Below, piece by piece: positions 24,836 through 36,871 of a stretch of 64,000 nucleotides of DNA; within the stretch, counting starts at the first letter, position 1, and each line of letters starts with the position of its first letter. The stretch is taken from contig OX485803.1 of the NCBI GenBank assembly GCA_950295325.1, positions 1,982,001 to 2,046,000 on the forward strand. Reading direction: 5' to 3'. The stretch is from Polytrichum commune. Its lineage: Eukaryota; Streptophyta; Polytrichopsida; Polytrichales; Polytrichaceae. The notes below the pieces were generated by a model, which saw nothing but the letters and a program-made list of their open reading frames with translations, had not been told where the DNA came from and searched no databases. Position numbers and translations under genes: made by a program.

Positions 24836-25530
24836 GTTATGTGGGTGTTATTTGGTTATTTTTCATGTTCTCCAACTTCTACCGATTAGATTTACACAAC
24901 ACAACTCGTGTTGCATTAGTAAATTTGCAATAAAACATCTACCAAAAAAAAGGATTGAAAATTGGGCCTCCCTTTATTTAGTTATGATTATCATAAGTGC
25001 ATCTTTGTTAATTTCTTAATTGGATACAAAGGTCCTCCCAACTATGCTCACTATTGAGTGTAGAGCAGTTATCGATAGTTGAAGATGTAGTCCAATCTCT
25101 TTTAAGCATGTGTCTTTATGATGTTTGTTCTTTGATCCTCGTTGAACCACATACTAATTAAATATAAAGGTCTAATGAAGAACATGAGCCACTTAAGACA
25201 CATCTACCTTATTGATTAGCATTCCCTCTCGAAGTTTGTATTCCCTCAGCAAATGTACAATGAAACATCAACAAAAACCGGATTGAAAAATCGGACGTCT
25301 TCTTATTTACATTCGGTTACTAGAGGTGCGTGTATGTTGGTACCTTAACCAAATACATAGGTCCTCCCAACTGTGTTCAGTCTTGAGTGTAGGTAGATAA
25401 TAATGAAGTCTAATATTTGTTAAACATGTGCCTTTATGATGTTTGTTCTTAGATCCATGTCTAACTACATACCATTCAAATACATGTGTCCGATTAAGAC
25501 AAGTAACCAAATAACACCCACATACCATAG
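24836..25530. mobile_element. TIR element, ATGTGGGTGTTATTTGG family, copy 2
   Basis: The left end TATGTGGGTGTTATTTGGTT (24839) is matched at the right end by AACCAAATAACACCCACATA (about 25507-25526), a near-perfect 20-bp TIR. The body contains two diverged head-to-tail copies of a block of about 330 bp (24940-25190 and 25270-25500), both with AGGTCCTCCCAACT and TTTATGATGTTTGTTCTT. No transposase and no clear target duplication. Confidence 0.7.
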
Positions 25531-28389
25531 AGGCTTTTTGAAACACATGCACACCTTAGAGGCTTCTTGACACACCCTGAGGCTCATGTGAAAATCATCA
25601 AATAGTAAATGTGTAAGAGATATAATGTTGTAGAGATTTCCCTAGGGCTCAATGGATGGGAGTATGTAATGGGGAGGGGAAAAGAAAAAGGAAACATAAA
25701 ATAAATAAAAGTCTTGTAACCCCTTAAACACAAGATGGAAGAAGTGTGGGTTGTCCGTCCCCCTTTAGGGAAACCATGGGATATCCAAACTAACAAGAAA
25801 AATATGCTCAAAGATTATATGTTAAGGAATTTAAACTCTAAGAAGTATAACATATGTTTTGGGGGGAGGTGTCCCCTATAAGACGGACTATAGTTCCAAC
25901 TATAACATCAAACTCTTGACTCTACGTACTTGACTCTCGTAATTTGCACTTATAATTATATTTAGATTAGTGACATCTAGGTCTCAAACCCATTCTAAAA
26001 CACACAAATCTATTTTATATGTACAACATGTTTTGTTTATGGCAATTTAGGTTTCAATATATGACCCGAACACCATGTTTCTAAAAATAAAAATGAGCTT
26101 CAATTTTCCAACTATGTGAAACCATATTACACTAGACCCTCCAAAGTCTACATGCGTAACTCTTGACTTCACATTTAGAAGTATCACATATGCATCTCAC
26201 ACACAAATCAATTTGTAGCATTGAACATCTAGCACTGATGTGTACATTTCCAATCAAGAAACCAATACCCCTAGTACATTCCACTCACTCCATATGCATG
26301 GGACAATGGCATGTGCAATCTACTTTGGTATTGCATGTTCTCGTCCTCTTGTTTGGTTTATGAAAGTCGCTTATATACATTTTATCCTTGTCTCTCTTTA
26401 TCTATTTATCTATCTATCTTGAAAATTTCTATAACATAATGGAAGTTTGTCAAAGCTTACATTTGAGTTATTCCATTATTCATGGTTTCATTGCATGTCA
26501 AGAGAAACCTCAAAATGAAATTGTTTGATGCTCCGATGCTCAACTCGCCCTCCCCTTACCCTCTATTCCATGCTCAATGAACTTTGGGAAGCCAATGAGC
26601 TTTGTGGAGGTAGACTAGGACCTAACTATAGATTGGTTAGTAGACAATAATGACATGACAATTTCCCACTCTTTTGAGTTTCTAGTTGGATGTAAACCTT
26701 GCTCAAGGTGCAATTTATTGATTATTTTTGAATGTGACAAAAGTTTTATTTTCTTGAAAACTTTGAAGTTTTATGCAAAGTTTCATTCACCTTCCCGAGA
26801 TTAGGCATGATGGTGTGACCATAAGGCAAACACCTTCTAGACACCACCTTATAATAATTCTTATAATAATAAGGCCTTTAAGAACTCAAGAGTATGAACT
26901 TGATTAAATAATAATTGGTTCATAGTGTCACCAAGTGATGTAATATTCAAAGAAATTGGAACATGCGCTTATAAACTTGCAACATTTTTTTACATTGATT
27001 TCTTGGACTATCATATTGATTTGTTGATTTCATGGTTTTGCAATTTTAGATATCCTATTTTATAATCAATGATGATGTTTTTCTTGAAAATGAAGGATAA
27101 TTTTGTGTGAGTGTGATCCTAAAAGCTAGACTTTGATCCATTGGAAAGTTTTATGATGGTCCATGGATTGACCGATTGTGTGAGACTTGTGTCAAGTTAT
27201 AATCCAAAAAGAAGTACTCCATAGGGGAATGTACCGTGTGATACAAGGTGCAAATTCATGTGAGTAACCAAAGATGTTATTTTACTAACAATGAAGAGAG
27301 ATGGATGATGCCAACTGAAGATTGGTGTGAACGGGAGACCCTTCACCCTTGATCAATGTGCAACTCAAACACAAGCCCAAAGCAATTTTATGGAGCATGG
27401 TTGAGGGACAAGACATACTGCCTCTTGTACTTATTATTTTAACCTATGCTCACCCAATGAAGCACGAGTCATCACATGTGACTTTGATCTAATTACCATT
27501 GATGATCTCTAAACATGTTGGTTATTGATTAACCTTTAGATCAACTAGTGGAATATCATTCCATAACCTTTTGAAACCACAATGTTATGAAAACAACATC
27601 TTTGTTTGAGATATTGTTGAAAACAACTTCCTAATTTGTACTCTTTTTAGTTTTAGAGAACCTTGGAGCTACAAGAAGAGCAATGAAAGATGGCAATGAA
27701 GGGACGTTGAGGCTATGAGCCGCCTTTTAATAATAAGTAAGCAACCATTGGTATTTGCATTACCAATTCAATATTGTGGGGGTTCTTAGGTCAAAATTTG
27801 GTTGGCAACACAATGTATTGTGATGGATATATGTGTGATGCATGAGAACTCTATTTCTCTTGCTAGTTTTCTAGGGTTTGTGTGGGATTTCAAGAAGGCA
27901 CAATCCCATCCATGCACATAAAGAGTACCGGGTGATCTTATTTCATTTTCTTAGTTGAGGATTCTCACGATGACCAAAATTGTTGCTCCAATTAGAGGTG
28001 TTGCTATCTTTTTAAGGTGCCGTATTTGATGCCGCACTGGTTTACTTTTTGGCACTAAGGTATTCATCAAACTTCATGCAAACAAAGTTTTTATACTTGC
28101 ATGAAAGCCTGTATAATATAAATCACACGTGTTTGATTACCAAATTTGCTATGTTAGTATATTTTATCTTTTTGAGTACTTTAAGTATGTGACACCATGT
28201 CGATTGTTAGAAAGCATGTCTCAATTATGTGTGTGTATATATCAAACAAAATGTAAATGCTTAAAATTGCAACATATTACTTTATGGTGTATATGTTATA
28301 ATTGAATGTGGATAAATTTTTTGTCCAATGGGTGGGAGTGTAATCCTCAAAAGCACCTGAACCTCAGCCCTCCGCCAACTTTTTCATCT
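25531..28389. other. intergenic, nothing recognised
   Basis: AT-rich. No frame resembles a known family. A TCTA-type microsatellite lies near 26398-26419. Confidence 0.5.
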
Positions 28390-28760
28390 TGTAAGGTATG
28401 TGGGTGTTATTTCCTTAGTTTTTCATGTTCTCCAACTTTTGCCGATTAGATTTACACAATACAACTTGTGGTGTATTAACAAATCTATAATAAAACATAT
28501 GTGAAAAACGGATAAAAAATTGGACCTCTCTTGATTTAGTTATGATTATCGGAAGTGTATGTTTGTTGATTTTGTAATTGGAAACATAGGTCCTCCCAAT
28601 TGGGTTCATTATTAAGCAGAGAGTAGTAATTTAAATTTGAAGGCGTAGTCCAATCTCTTTAAAGCATGTGTCTTTGTGATGTTTGCTCTATGTTCACACT
28701 GAACCGCATGCCAATGAAATATAGGAATCCGATTAAGAAAACAAGCCACTTGAGACCCAT
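28390..28760. repeat. TIR-family copy 3, right end missing
   Basis: Begins AGGTATGTGGGTGTTATTT and follows the same body as 24836-25190 (TTTTCATGTTCTCCAACTT, CAATCTCTTTAAAGCATGTG, GATTAAGAAAACAAGCCACT). It then stops without the inverted right terminus, so it is a single-unit truncated copy. A further bare terminus is at 37368-37390. Confidence 0.6.
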
Positions 28761-29322
28761 TTACCTTATGGGCTTGTTGTTGAGGTGGGGCGGCCTTGTG
28801 GTGGTAGAGTCTTCAAACTATCATCATGCATATTACTCTTTGATCTTCACAAACTTAGCCTTTGGGATATGTCATAAGATTTCCAATTTTAGATCATGAG
28901 CTTGACATCCTATGGTGATTTTAGAATTCAATGGGACAATCACACGGCGCATTAAAACTAATCATAAAGAAGAAGCTTTTTAAAACACACGCATGAAACC
29001 GCGACTACTTATCTATTCTTTCATGTGGACTTTGGATGAGAATGAAAGTTATCATTAGAGATCCCGACTTACCTAGCCCAGTGGGACTCCCTAGAGCTAT
29101 AAAGACTCAGGCTGAATTTCCCTTTTTGAGATGAGGTTCCTTGCCTTATGTAATGCACCCCAAGTATTTCGAAGTGCATTACGATTCTAGACATGGCAAT
29201 ACGTTTTTCCAACCAATGAAAATGGCTGAAATACATCCTTGAGCGTTTATGTTCGGTAATGCAAGGGGTGTGCATTATGGAGAACACAGACACCTACGCT
29301 CAGCTACTACCTCGCCTCGCAC
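28761..29322. other. intergenic, nothing recognised
   Basis: No supported gene. Bases 29314-29322 (GCCTCGCAC) are the left target duplication of the next element. Confidence 0.5.
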
Positions 29323-29551
29323 TAGTACCCGAAAAGTTTTTGGGCATAGTCGGTCAAGATCTTGATGATTCTAAATCCAACTGGTTACATGTTGACATCT
29401 TTTTAGATTGCTTTACTCATTTGAGATATATTCGATAGATTCCTCTAAAACGATCAGTAATTTTCATGAAGTCTTGAACTTCAACCGGTTATTTCTCAAA
29501 CTCAACCTGTTCATCTGTAACTACCGTAATCGCCGGTTCTCCCCAGACAGT
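29323..29551 (-). mobile_element. Mutator-type MITE, ACCGGTT family, 9-bp TSD
   Basis: Reversed 229-bp copy flanked by exact GCCTCGCAC at 29314-29322 and 29552-29560. It contains TTTTTGGGCATAGTCGG, TTACATGTTGACATCTTTT, CTTGAACTTCAACCGGTTAT and GCCGGTTCTCCCCAGACAGT. It independently confirms the 9-bp duplication seen at 10.5 kb. Confidence 0.8.
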
Positions 29552-29599
29552 GCCTCGCACGGTGTCCTTGCTCTCCATGATGCATTAAGCTTACCTATT

Positions 29600-29830
29600 A
29601 CATTTGACCTTGGGTGAAGTGTGGGGCCAACTCACAAAGCAGACACCGGGCTGGCCATGTCACTGGGGCGCTCCATGGCCCCAGGCGCAGAGTGAATCTG
29701 GGCCATGGAGGCCCCCGGGATCCATGGACGGTGCAGATCGGCTCGGGCAGGCACCCCGGGCTGCCTCCAGGGCAGCGGCTTAAGTTAAGGTGGGCAGGGG
29801 GCCCGCGGAGGTAGCCACCTACAGGGGAAA
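29600..29830. repeat. GC-rich patch with 69-bp core repeated at 49.7 kb
   Basis: Strikingly GC-rich against its AT-rich surroundings. Bases 29659-29727 are identical, in reverse complement, to 49672-49740 over all 69 positions by eye. The core is rich in CCATGG and CCCGGG palindromes. Both strands have open frames here only because of the base composition; no protein family is recognised. Confidence 0.7.
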
Positions 29831-29934
29831 AAAAGATCACTGAAATTCTGAATGGAATTTATAGGCCGGTTGCAGTACATGGTGTGCCCTGCCCACTCGC
29901 TTTCTATATAAGCCCGGGCCAGGGATCAGGTAGA

Positions 29935-30145
29935 TTTTTGGGCATAATCTGTTCAGATCCTGGTGTTTGCAACTCCGACCGGTTATACGTTGACATCCTC
30001 CGGTTTTCCTTTATTAAATTGGGGTATATTCTATAGATTCTTTTAAAACAATCGGTTATTTTCTTGCAGTTTTGAGTTTCAACCGGTTATTTTTCAAACT
30101 CAACCGGTTCATTTGTAACTAACTGCCGGTTCTCCCCGATCATTG
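29935..30145 (-). mobile_element. ACCGGTT MITE, reversed copy
   Basis: ATTTTTGGGCATAATCTG to CTGCCGGTTCTCCCCGATCA. Inner blocks include CAACCGGTTATTTTTCAAAC and CTCAACCGGTTCATTTG. It lies directly upstream of the Mutator-like transposase region. Confidence 0.65.
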
Positions 30146-30479
30146 GCCCTAGTTGATTGGTTTATAGGGAAATAATTGGGAAAACGTCCATTAAAATTTC
30201 AAAATATCGTATTATCGGGATCTTGTCTTCTCATTAATATGATAGATGTTGTAAACTTATCATATTATTGAGAGAATACAAATACATAAGTAAGATGAGA
30301 GTTAAAGCATATACAACGAATTTGAGCAATATAAATGGTATGGGATAATATCTCATAGCTCCAAAAAAATACAATTCCAATAATGCAAGGAATTCAATTA
30401 CATAGGCATATTACATGATATTGAATAATGGGATTACATTGATGCTACAAGGCCACATGAAACCGGTTCTTGAGGGGCA

Positions 30480-30990
30480 TTATATTTAACGATCATTTCA
30501 CAAAATAATTAGACCGTCAACTTAAGTAGCTTTTAGGATTAAATTAGACCCATATAAAAGTCCAAACATAAAAGAAGAAACATAAAAGTTATGTGAAAAT
30601 AATTATGGCAATTAGGAATTTATGCCAATAATTATCATACTCATAAAATGGTCAAATAGATCCCTCAATTATGTTCAATATACTCTAAATGTTCACTATT
30701 TGATGTCCGTTCTTAGAACCACACTCCACTTAAATATAGGTGTCCTAATTATTGCTATATTGGAGATAGGCACGTATATTTTTGGTGTAGTTAAGTTAAC
30801 TTTGACCACTAAGTGCTATCATGAACTAATAAGGAAGATAAGAGGAATTTATAAGGGGATTTTACATTTACTTCACAAACTAATTAGACCGTCAACTTTA
30901 GTAGCTTTTACTTTTAGGATAGGCAAACATAAAGCCCAAACATAAAAGCCCAAACATAAAAGCTACGTGAAAATAATTTTGATAATTGAA
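30480..30990 (+). repeat. direct repeat pair upstream of transposase remnant
   Basis: Blocks around AATTAGACCGTCAACTT, TAGTAGCTTTTA and CCAAACATAAAAG occur at 30508-30600 and again at 30880-30985, about 375 bp apart. A fragment of the ATGTGGGTG family body lies between them at 30660-30750. Origin unclear. Confidence 0.5.
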
Positions 30991-31036
30991 GGTCTTGCAA
31001 GAATTCTAAACTTCCTATATATATTTTTAATTCTCA

Positions 31037-34000
31037 TTGTTCAGTGTCCAATTACTTTGTTTTATTGGAATGCACGGTTTGCTAGGTTACGATGTTGTTG
31101 AAGACATAGATGTAGAAATGAATGAGGTAATTGACGAAACTATTATTGACAACGAGGATATTGACATAGATTACGATGTCTTCATTGATGAAGACATAGT
31201 TGACGAAAATGTTCAAGAGCTTAGGGATGTTAGTAGTCCAGAGGGTGAATACTCATCTACCCCTTACACAATTTGTTTCACGAACTTTCCATCTTTTTAC
31301 AGAGCGATCATCTATTTACATGATTTAATGTCTTCAACATGAAATTGAGGCCACTGGTGAGGGGGTATTGGATGTAGAACCATCATTTGCCAAACCCAAT
31401 TTGTCATTAGTTGTTGCCCACCGAGAGGCTTTAAAAAATTGGAGGAAACTAGAGAATAGTTTACGTGTAGCACAACATAATGACCACCTGAGACTCTTTC
31501 ATAAGAATATTAACATCACTCACCTGGTTATTCCTTTTCTTGAAGAGTGTGAGGGTATTGTGTTTGAAGCCCACACAAGTAAAATTCCACATCATGGAAT
31601 GAATGCTACTCAAAATATCATCAATGGGAAAGGGTGGCTTGTAGGTACTCCCCACTATGGAATCTCGCACAAATACATTAGAGAATTTTGCCTTCAATGT
31701 TCTATATGCTCTGCAAAGAAACTTCCAAGCCCAATAAAGCGGAAAAAATATCACTATGATGAGGTTATCCGTGTGCCTACCGATCAATTAGATGAAGGAT
31801 TGAAAGACCTCATTTTGGAGCATAAGGTAATATTATTTATAATCTTTTAGTCCAAATTCAATACATTACTAGGTACATTATGTATTTGATTTTAATGTAC
31901 TATCGTTTCATTCAAATATATTATAATCGTATATATTTGTAATTTTTGAATATCATATCCATTTAAAACTCAATCATGAGTATATCGTTACTGCCACCCC
32001 TTTTCTTGTAAGAGTTATTGCATACTGTTGTAGTCGGGGTGGCTATTTTCGGGATGGAAAAAGAAGAAAAACAAATACAGCTTCACTAGTACCACCTACC
32101 ACAAAAATTCGACAATACAGTACAACAAGGTATGCTAGATGTGAGTTTCACATTAAGATTGTGCATCCAACAAATAACGACAGAGATGCCGAGGTAATAT
32201 TGCTAACTTCATTTATTTTCAATGTACTTATAGCGTATTTGTATAACTAAACTTATATGTTTATTATTGATTTTGGTAGTTGTTTTTTTGCACATTTTGA
32301 TATTAGAATTGATTGCAGATTCATCTTCACAAAGAATACTCGGGACATATTCCCGGTTCAACGGATGACGTATTTTTCTTGCCTCTTCACCCTTTGGCCA
32401 TTCATCATATCCAAGAAAATTTGCATAACATGAATAAGGTGAATTCATCAGTTTTTGCAGCTTGAAGTAAGGCACCAATTTTGCAACAACAAGTTGAGCC
32501 TCATGAAAGGGTTTCTTATAGGTTTTCCTCTATTCCAAAAGAAATTTCTAATTTGGCATACTCTATGCAAAAAAGTGGGCAAGTGAAAGATGATGATTGG
32601 GTGAACATACACAGCCAATTAGACAGTTGGAAGGAAAACGGCCTGGTTATCTATTTCCAAGCTTACGATCCTAACAATGAAGACCCAGAGAAACGTCCTT
32701 TTGTGCTAGTCATACAGAGCGATTGGATGCGCGAGCTAGCAATCCAAATTACTCCAAACTCGGCATGAGCAACTGACAGTGCATTTAAGACCAACCAATA
32801 TGGGCTACCATTATATGCTGCAATGTGTCCCAATAACCGTGGATACGGTATGCCTATTTTTTTGATGCTTTGTTCAAAAGATTATCAAGAGGGTCATGAA
32901 GCAACAACATTGAGGCTAATTTTGCCGGCGGTTTTTGAGAGAATGGGGCCTATTAGACCCAATGCGATTGTGATTGACAAAAGTGCAACAAAGCTTTCAC
33001 TGCAGTGATCAATGATGATCCATGGTGTTGGACGAATAACGTCATAGGTAACGAGCAGATAAAATGCAAATTATTGTTGTGTTGGTTTCATGTTAAAAAG
33101 GCGTGGATGGAGCATCTTGTGTCTCATGTCACTGTTGACAAGAGAACTCAACTTTATCATGATATGTGCGGTCTTCTGGAATGCCTCACAGAGGCCCAAT
33201 TCAATTCGAAATATGTTTAATTCAAAATCACTTGGGCAACCGAGAAGTTAGTTTTGAACAATGTTGCAACTACATGGGCGGGAAATTGCAAGTGGCGTGG
33301 TATGTGGCCAAGATTTAACCGTCTATACGAGCATGGATTTGTGAATACAAGAAATCTAGTGGAAAGATTGTGGCAATTTATAAAATATACCTTGTTCGAT
33401 AAGAAAGTTAATCGACGTTTGGATCAGCTCATTTGGACACTCATAGGTATGTGATTGATTGATATTCTTGTTGTATATATAATTTTTATTAAAATAAATA
33501 ATTTATATATTAAATATTAAATCAAATGATATTAATATTGGTTTTTAAAAATTATATTTGATGTGTAGGACAACCGGAAACATGCCTTAGGGTTGGTGGC
33601 GGTACATTAATAGAGCACTACGTGCATGTGAATGCACTAAGCGATTCACGAAAGTATTCAACAAGGGGAAGAGATAGACAATACACAATCCGCATGCAAA
33701 AAGCTAACGCCATAGTAGAGAGAATAAAGGCTGATCCATCAAGTAACCTTGAAGTTATCGATGATGTTGGTATGGAATTCCTCATCCGTAGCCAAACAAT
33801 ACATGAGCGGTGGTACGCAATGAATTTGGGCACTGAGTGTTGTGAGTGTGAGGATATAGTGTCTATCTGCAAGCACCTGCTTGCTGTTAAAAAGTTGGTG
33901 GACGAAGAATTCACATATTTGAAGCGTATATTATATATTGAAAAAATGAATTTGTAAAGAATTTAGATGATGGGGGAGAAGAAGATGTAGTTTCTCCTCC

Positions 34001-34440
34001 ACAAAGCCCCGAACTTAACCCTCTATCTCCATCCATGGATGATATTGGTGTACAAGACAATATTCTTTATATTGTACAAGAGGAAGCATTAGAAGTTGAG
34101 GATGTTCCTCAAATCCAATTTCGATTAACGAAGCTAAATAATCTATATGTTGAGTTGGGTCGAGATTTTTTTACAACAGATTAGATGAAAACTGTAGGCT
34201 TAGAACATATAGAAAACGCAATCAAGAGGTTGAATGCCATAAGAACTTCAATTTGCTTTCAACCCTCAATTAGTTCTTCGACGTATTTCTTTACCTCGTG
34301 CTAGTAGTAATATTGCTTCAATTCAAGTCAATGTATCGAGGACCAGGTTTGGACATGGGAGGCCATGGAATCCCATAAACAAGGATCTAGTTGATTCAAG
34401 TGGGAATACGAACCCGTCACAAGCATCAGGTACTCATACT
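31037..34440 (+). pseudogene. Mutator-like (MULE) transposase, decayed
   Basis: Coding segments in order: an acidic N-terminus (31037-31342); a segment at 31368-31830 with an H2C2-like pattern (HTSKIPHHGMNATQ ... CLQCSIC); GHIPGSTDDVFFLPLHPLA (about 32342-32398); the MULE core 32481-33470 with ATDSAFKTNQYGLPLYAAMC, CWFHVKKAW and GFVNTRNLVERLWQF; then after an AT-rich intron 33570-33957 with a SWIM-type zinc finger (CCECEDIVSICKHLLAV). The core is broken by an in-frame TGA at 32766-32768, a one-base frameshift near 32980 and a TAA near 33218. A further frame break follows 33955, with eroded C-terminal coding to about 34440. The catalytic frame cannot be translated through. No terminal inverted repeats were found. 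Introns are inferred. Confidence 0.8.
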
Positions 34441-35297
34441 ACACTATGATTTATTGAAATTGTTATCAAATAAATTGAAAGTATTATTGAATAAATTAAA
34501 ATTATTATTTAATAACATGATTTTATTGTTTGGAATCTTATGGTACTCTTTATTTTGAATTTATTTCTATGAGACCACTGTAGTATGTTGCAACCTCTAA
34601 ACTCTAAACCCTTGCCTAATTTGAACCTGTAATCATGGTTTGGATATTCGTATATGGACAGGTCTCCTCAAGATGACCCTCTTTATGGGGGCATGACACT
34701 AAGGTTTTTTTAGTCTGTCTACAAAGCTAATGACAGGTTTGATTGTATTGCAGGCCCAGCTATACACCATTCTGGAGCTCTGCAGGGCGTTTGATCACAT
34801 ATTTAAAGACAGAAAATCAGTTTATCTTATTTCAGTATATCAATTTATCAATTTATCTTATGTCAAGGAGAAAATACATTGATGATCAGAATACAAGATA
34901 TCTTTGCACTTTCTTTCTTAATATTAAGATTTTTATTTATTTTTGATACGGATAGGTTATGGGTATTTAAGGATGTTTTTGTATTCAAGTATACCGTTTA
35001 GGTCTATGTGCCATACAAGCACCTTCACATCTGGTTAAATTTACCCTAGGTATTAGTATGGTATTAGGAAGTATTGACCCACACAACAACTTGGATATAG
35101 AAAGATTCTCTCATCTTGTGATACCCACCAAGTACCAATACTTGACTGGTATTACATTTTGGTAGAGGTTGGGTAGGTTGTCTGATACCAATACTGATGT
35201 TGTGTATTGATACCATGCTTTTATTTATATACCAGTCCAACATTTATCAATAATCTTTACTGAAAGGTTTGATAATGTGCATGGTGTAGATTGGCAG
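34441..35297. other. spacer between transposase and captured exons
   Basis: AT-rich, with a short plus frame at 34743-34946 that follows a CAG but matches nothing. No supported gene. Confidence 0.4.
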
Positions 35298-36172
35298 ATT
35301 AGGTGGTGGTGGTTCCGATTTTGCTGCCTTCTTACAGCACACGGGTGTTCCATCCCTGGATCTGAATTTTGGCGATGGTCAGTTCCTTTGGTGATTGTCA
35401 CACTTCAAATTATGTGATATAATGAGGTAATGGCAACCATATTGTGAGAGGAAAAAGACCAGCTTCACTTGTTTAAAAAGAAGAAGAAAACCTTTTGGCG
35501 TTACTGAAAGCCCTGTATTGTTAATGTCTGTGGCTGTGTTACAAAGTATCCTGTGTACCATTCTGTGTATGACAACTACAACTGGATGGTCAACTTCTGC
35601 GACCCGATGTTCCATCGCCATGTCGCAAATATTATGCCCATCTATGCTTTTTGCAGCATTGTTTAAGACAGTTCCTTAGAATTCTCTGTGATAGTGGTTA
35701 GCATCATTTGCCTGAAGTAATAACATTGTTTAGCTGTGAGTGCAAGTCCTTTGTTTTAATCACATGGTTGGTTCAAGGTAAGTGAGCCTAATTCGGTTAC
35801 TTATCTTTATCGGCAGACACCTATATTTGAGCAGTGTGTAGTTAGGTGTGGATCTAAGAATGGACACCAAAGAGACATTTGCTTAAGAGACATTGACATT
35901 AAAAGACATTGCTCAAAATTGTTATCTATTCTAGGTTGAATTGACAACATAATTGAGGAGACCTATATGGTCATGTAAGAAGAAAGAGGATCTTCACTTT
36001 GATAAATGAAGAACAAATGAACTCCAAATATTGTGAGAAGAATGTAGGCCTTATGTATGTGCTTTGTTTTGTTCTCTTTACAGTGACAAACCTGATGGGG
36101 CTGATAACTATGCGACTTGCAAGTGATCCTATCCTCCCACTGAAGTATGAGACATATGCAAATTACCAGAGA
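35298..36172 (+). pseudogene. LAMP1/AMP1-type glutamate carboxypeptidase (M28) fragment
   Basis: Three exon remnants of a plant M28 peptidase of the LAMP1/glutamate carboxypeptidase II class: 35298-35377 (RLGGGGSDFAAFLQHTGVPS, then LDLNFGD), 35547-about 35630 (YPVYHSVYDNYNWM, then DPMFHRHVA) and 36084-36172 (NLMGLITMRLASDPILPL, then KYETYANY). In order they match a continuous stretch of the peptidase. The conserved histidine of YHS and the following YDN are present. The second remnant has no usable donor or acceptor that keeps frame, and the upstream peptidase core and the C-terminal dimerisation domain are absent. A dispersed repeat sits in the second intron. Read as a transduplicated or degraded genomic fragment; no function expected. 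Confidence 0.8.
35840..36025 (+). repeat. copy of the 8590/43640/59750 dispersed repeat
   Basis: Begins TTAGGTGTGGATCTAAGAATG and contains GACCTATATGGTCATGTAAG and GATCTTCACTTTGATAAATG, shared with 43640-43960. It lies within an intron of the peptidase fragment. Confidence 0.55.
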
Positions 36173-36205
36173 AATTAGTATTAGGAAATTGCTTAGATTT
36201 CATAC

Positions 36206-36871
36206 CTTGATGTGATGCTCCGGAACAAGGTAAGATGTATCCATGTAGTGCTTGAACGAGTGAAACACATAATTTTTCAAGAAATGCCTTTGATATTGGA
36301 GCAAGGCCAACTCAACTTCTTTTCGTTTCTTGAACAAGTCTTCTTCTTCCGGATCAAGATTTGAATTGGAGCTGCACATCAATTGTAGTAAGCTTTTTGT
36401 AATTTTTTTGTTAGAAGGAAGTGTAAATAACTCCTCTAACTTGTTGATGTTGTCTTGCCCCTTTGCTCCGTAGGTTTGCAAAAGTAATTGGGCGTGACCC
36501 TTGCATGTTGCATCTTCCGGAAGAAAGGTAAGAATTCTCTCAAATTCTGCCCATTCCTTCCAAAAAGGTCTAGCTGCAGCTTCAAACTCTCTCCGTATAT
36601 CCGCTGATGTGTACATAGATAAAGTTGGGTGGCTAGTCAACTTTATCAAGTCGCTCTCCTTGCATGATAGGCCACTTTTCGTGTCTCTGCACTTAATCAA
36701 AGTCTTTGTGATGGATTGAAATTCTGATGGTTCATTTGCATTCTCCAACTCTTTCACCGCCATCCAAAAGGAGGTGCTATGTTCAGCCTCCGCAACAGGT
36801 AAGTGATGAACACCTGTGGTGTGAGATTGTCTCCTTTCCAATGCCGTGTAGTAGCCCTCTTCCGCTTTCAA
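36206..36871 (-). pseudogene. open extension of the integrase gene past an in-frame TGA
   Basis: Directly after the TGA at 36874-36872 the same minus frame stays open for about 222 codons. It is rich in Glu/Lys and looks like real protein (YTALERRQS, EWAEFERILTFLPED, LDPEEEDLFKKRKEVELALL). It reaches a good splice donor, AAG then GTATGAAATC (exon end 36206). That pattern suggests the original gene continued here and that the TGA is a secondary nonsense change, perhaps from CGA. No domain is recognised. If translated independently it would need a non-AUG or internal start. Confidence 0.45.

Noticed and set aside
29598-29840. Open frames on both strands in the GC-rich patch
   Set aside because: They follow from base composition and a non-coding repeat core that is also present inverted at 49.7 kb.
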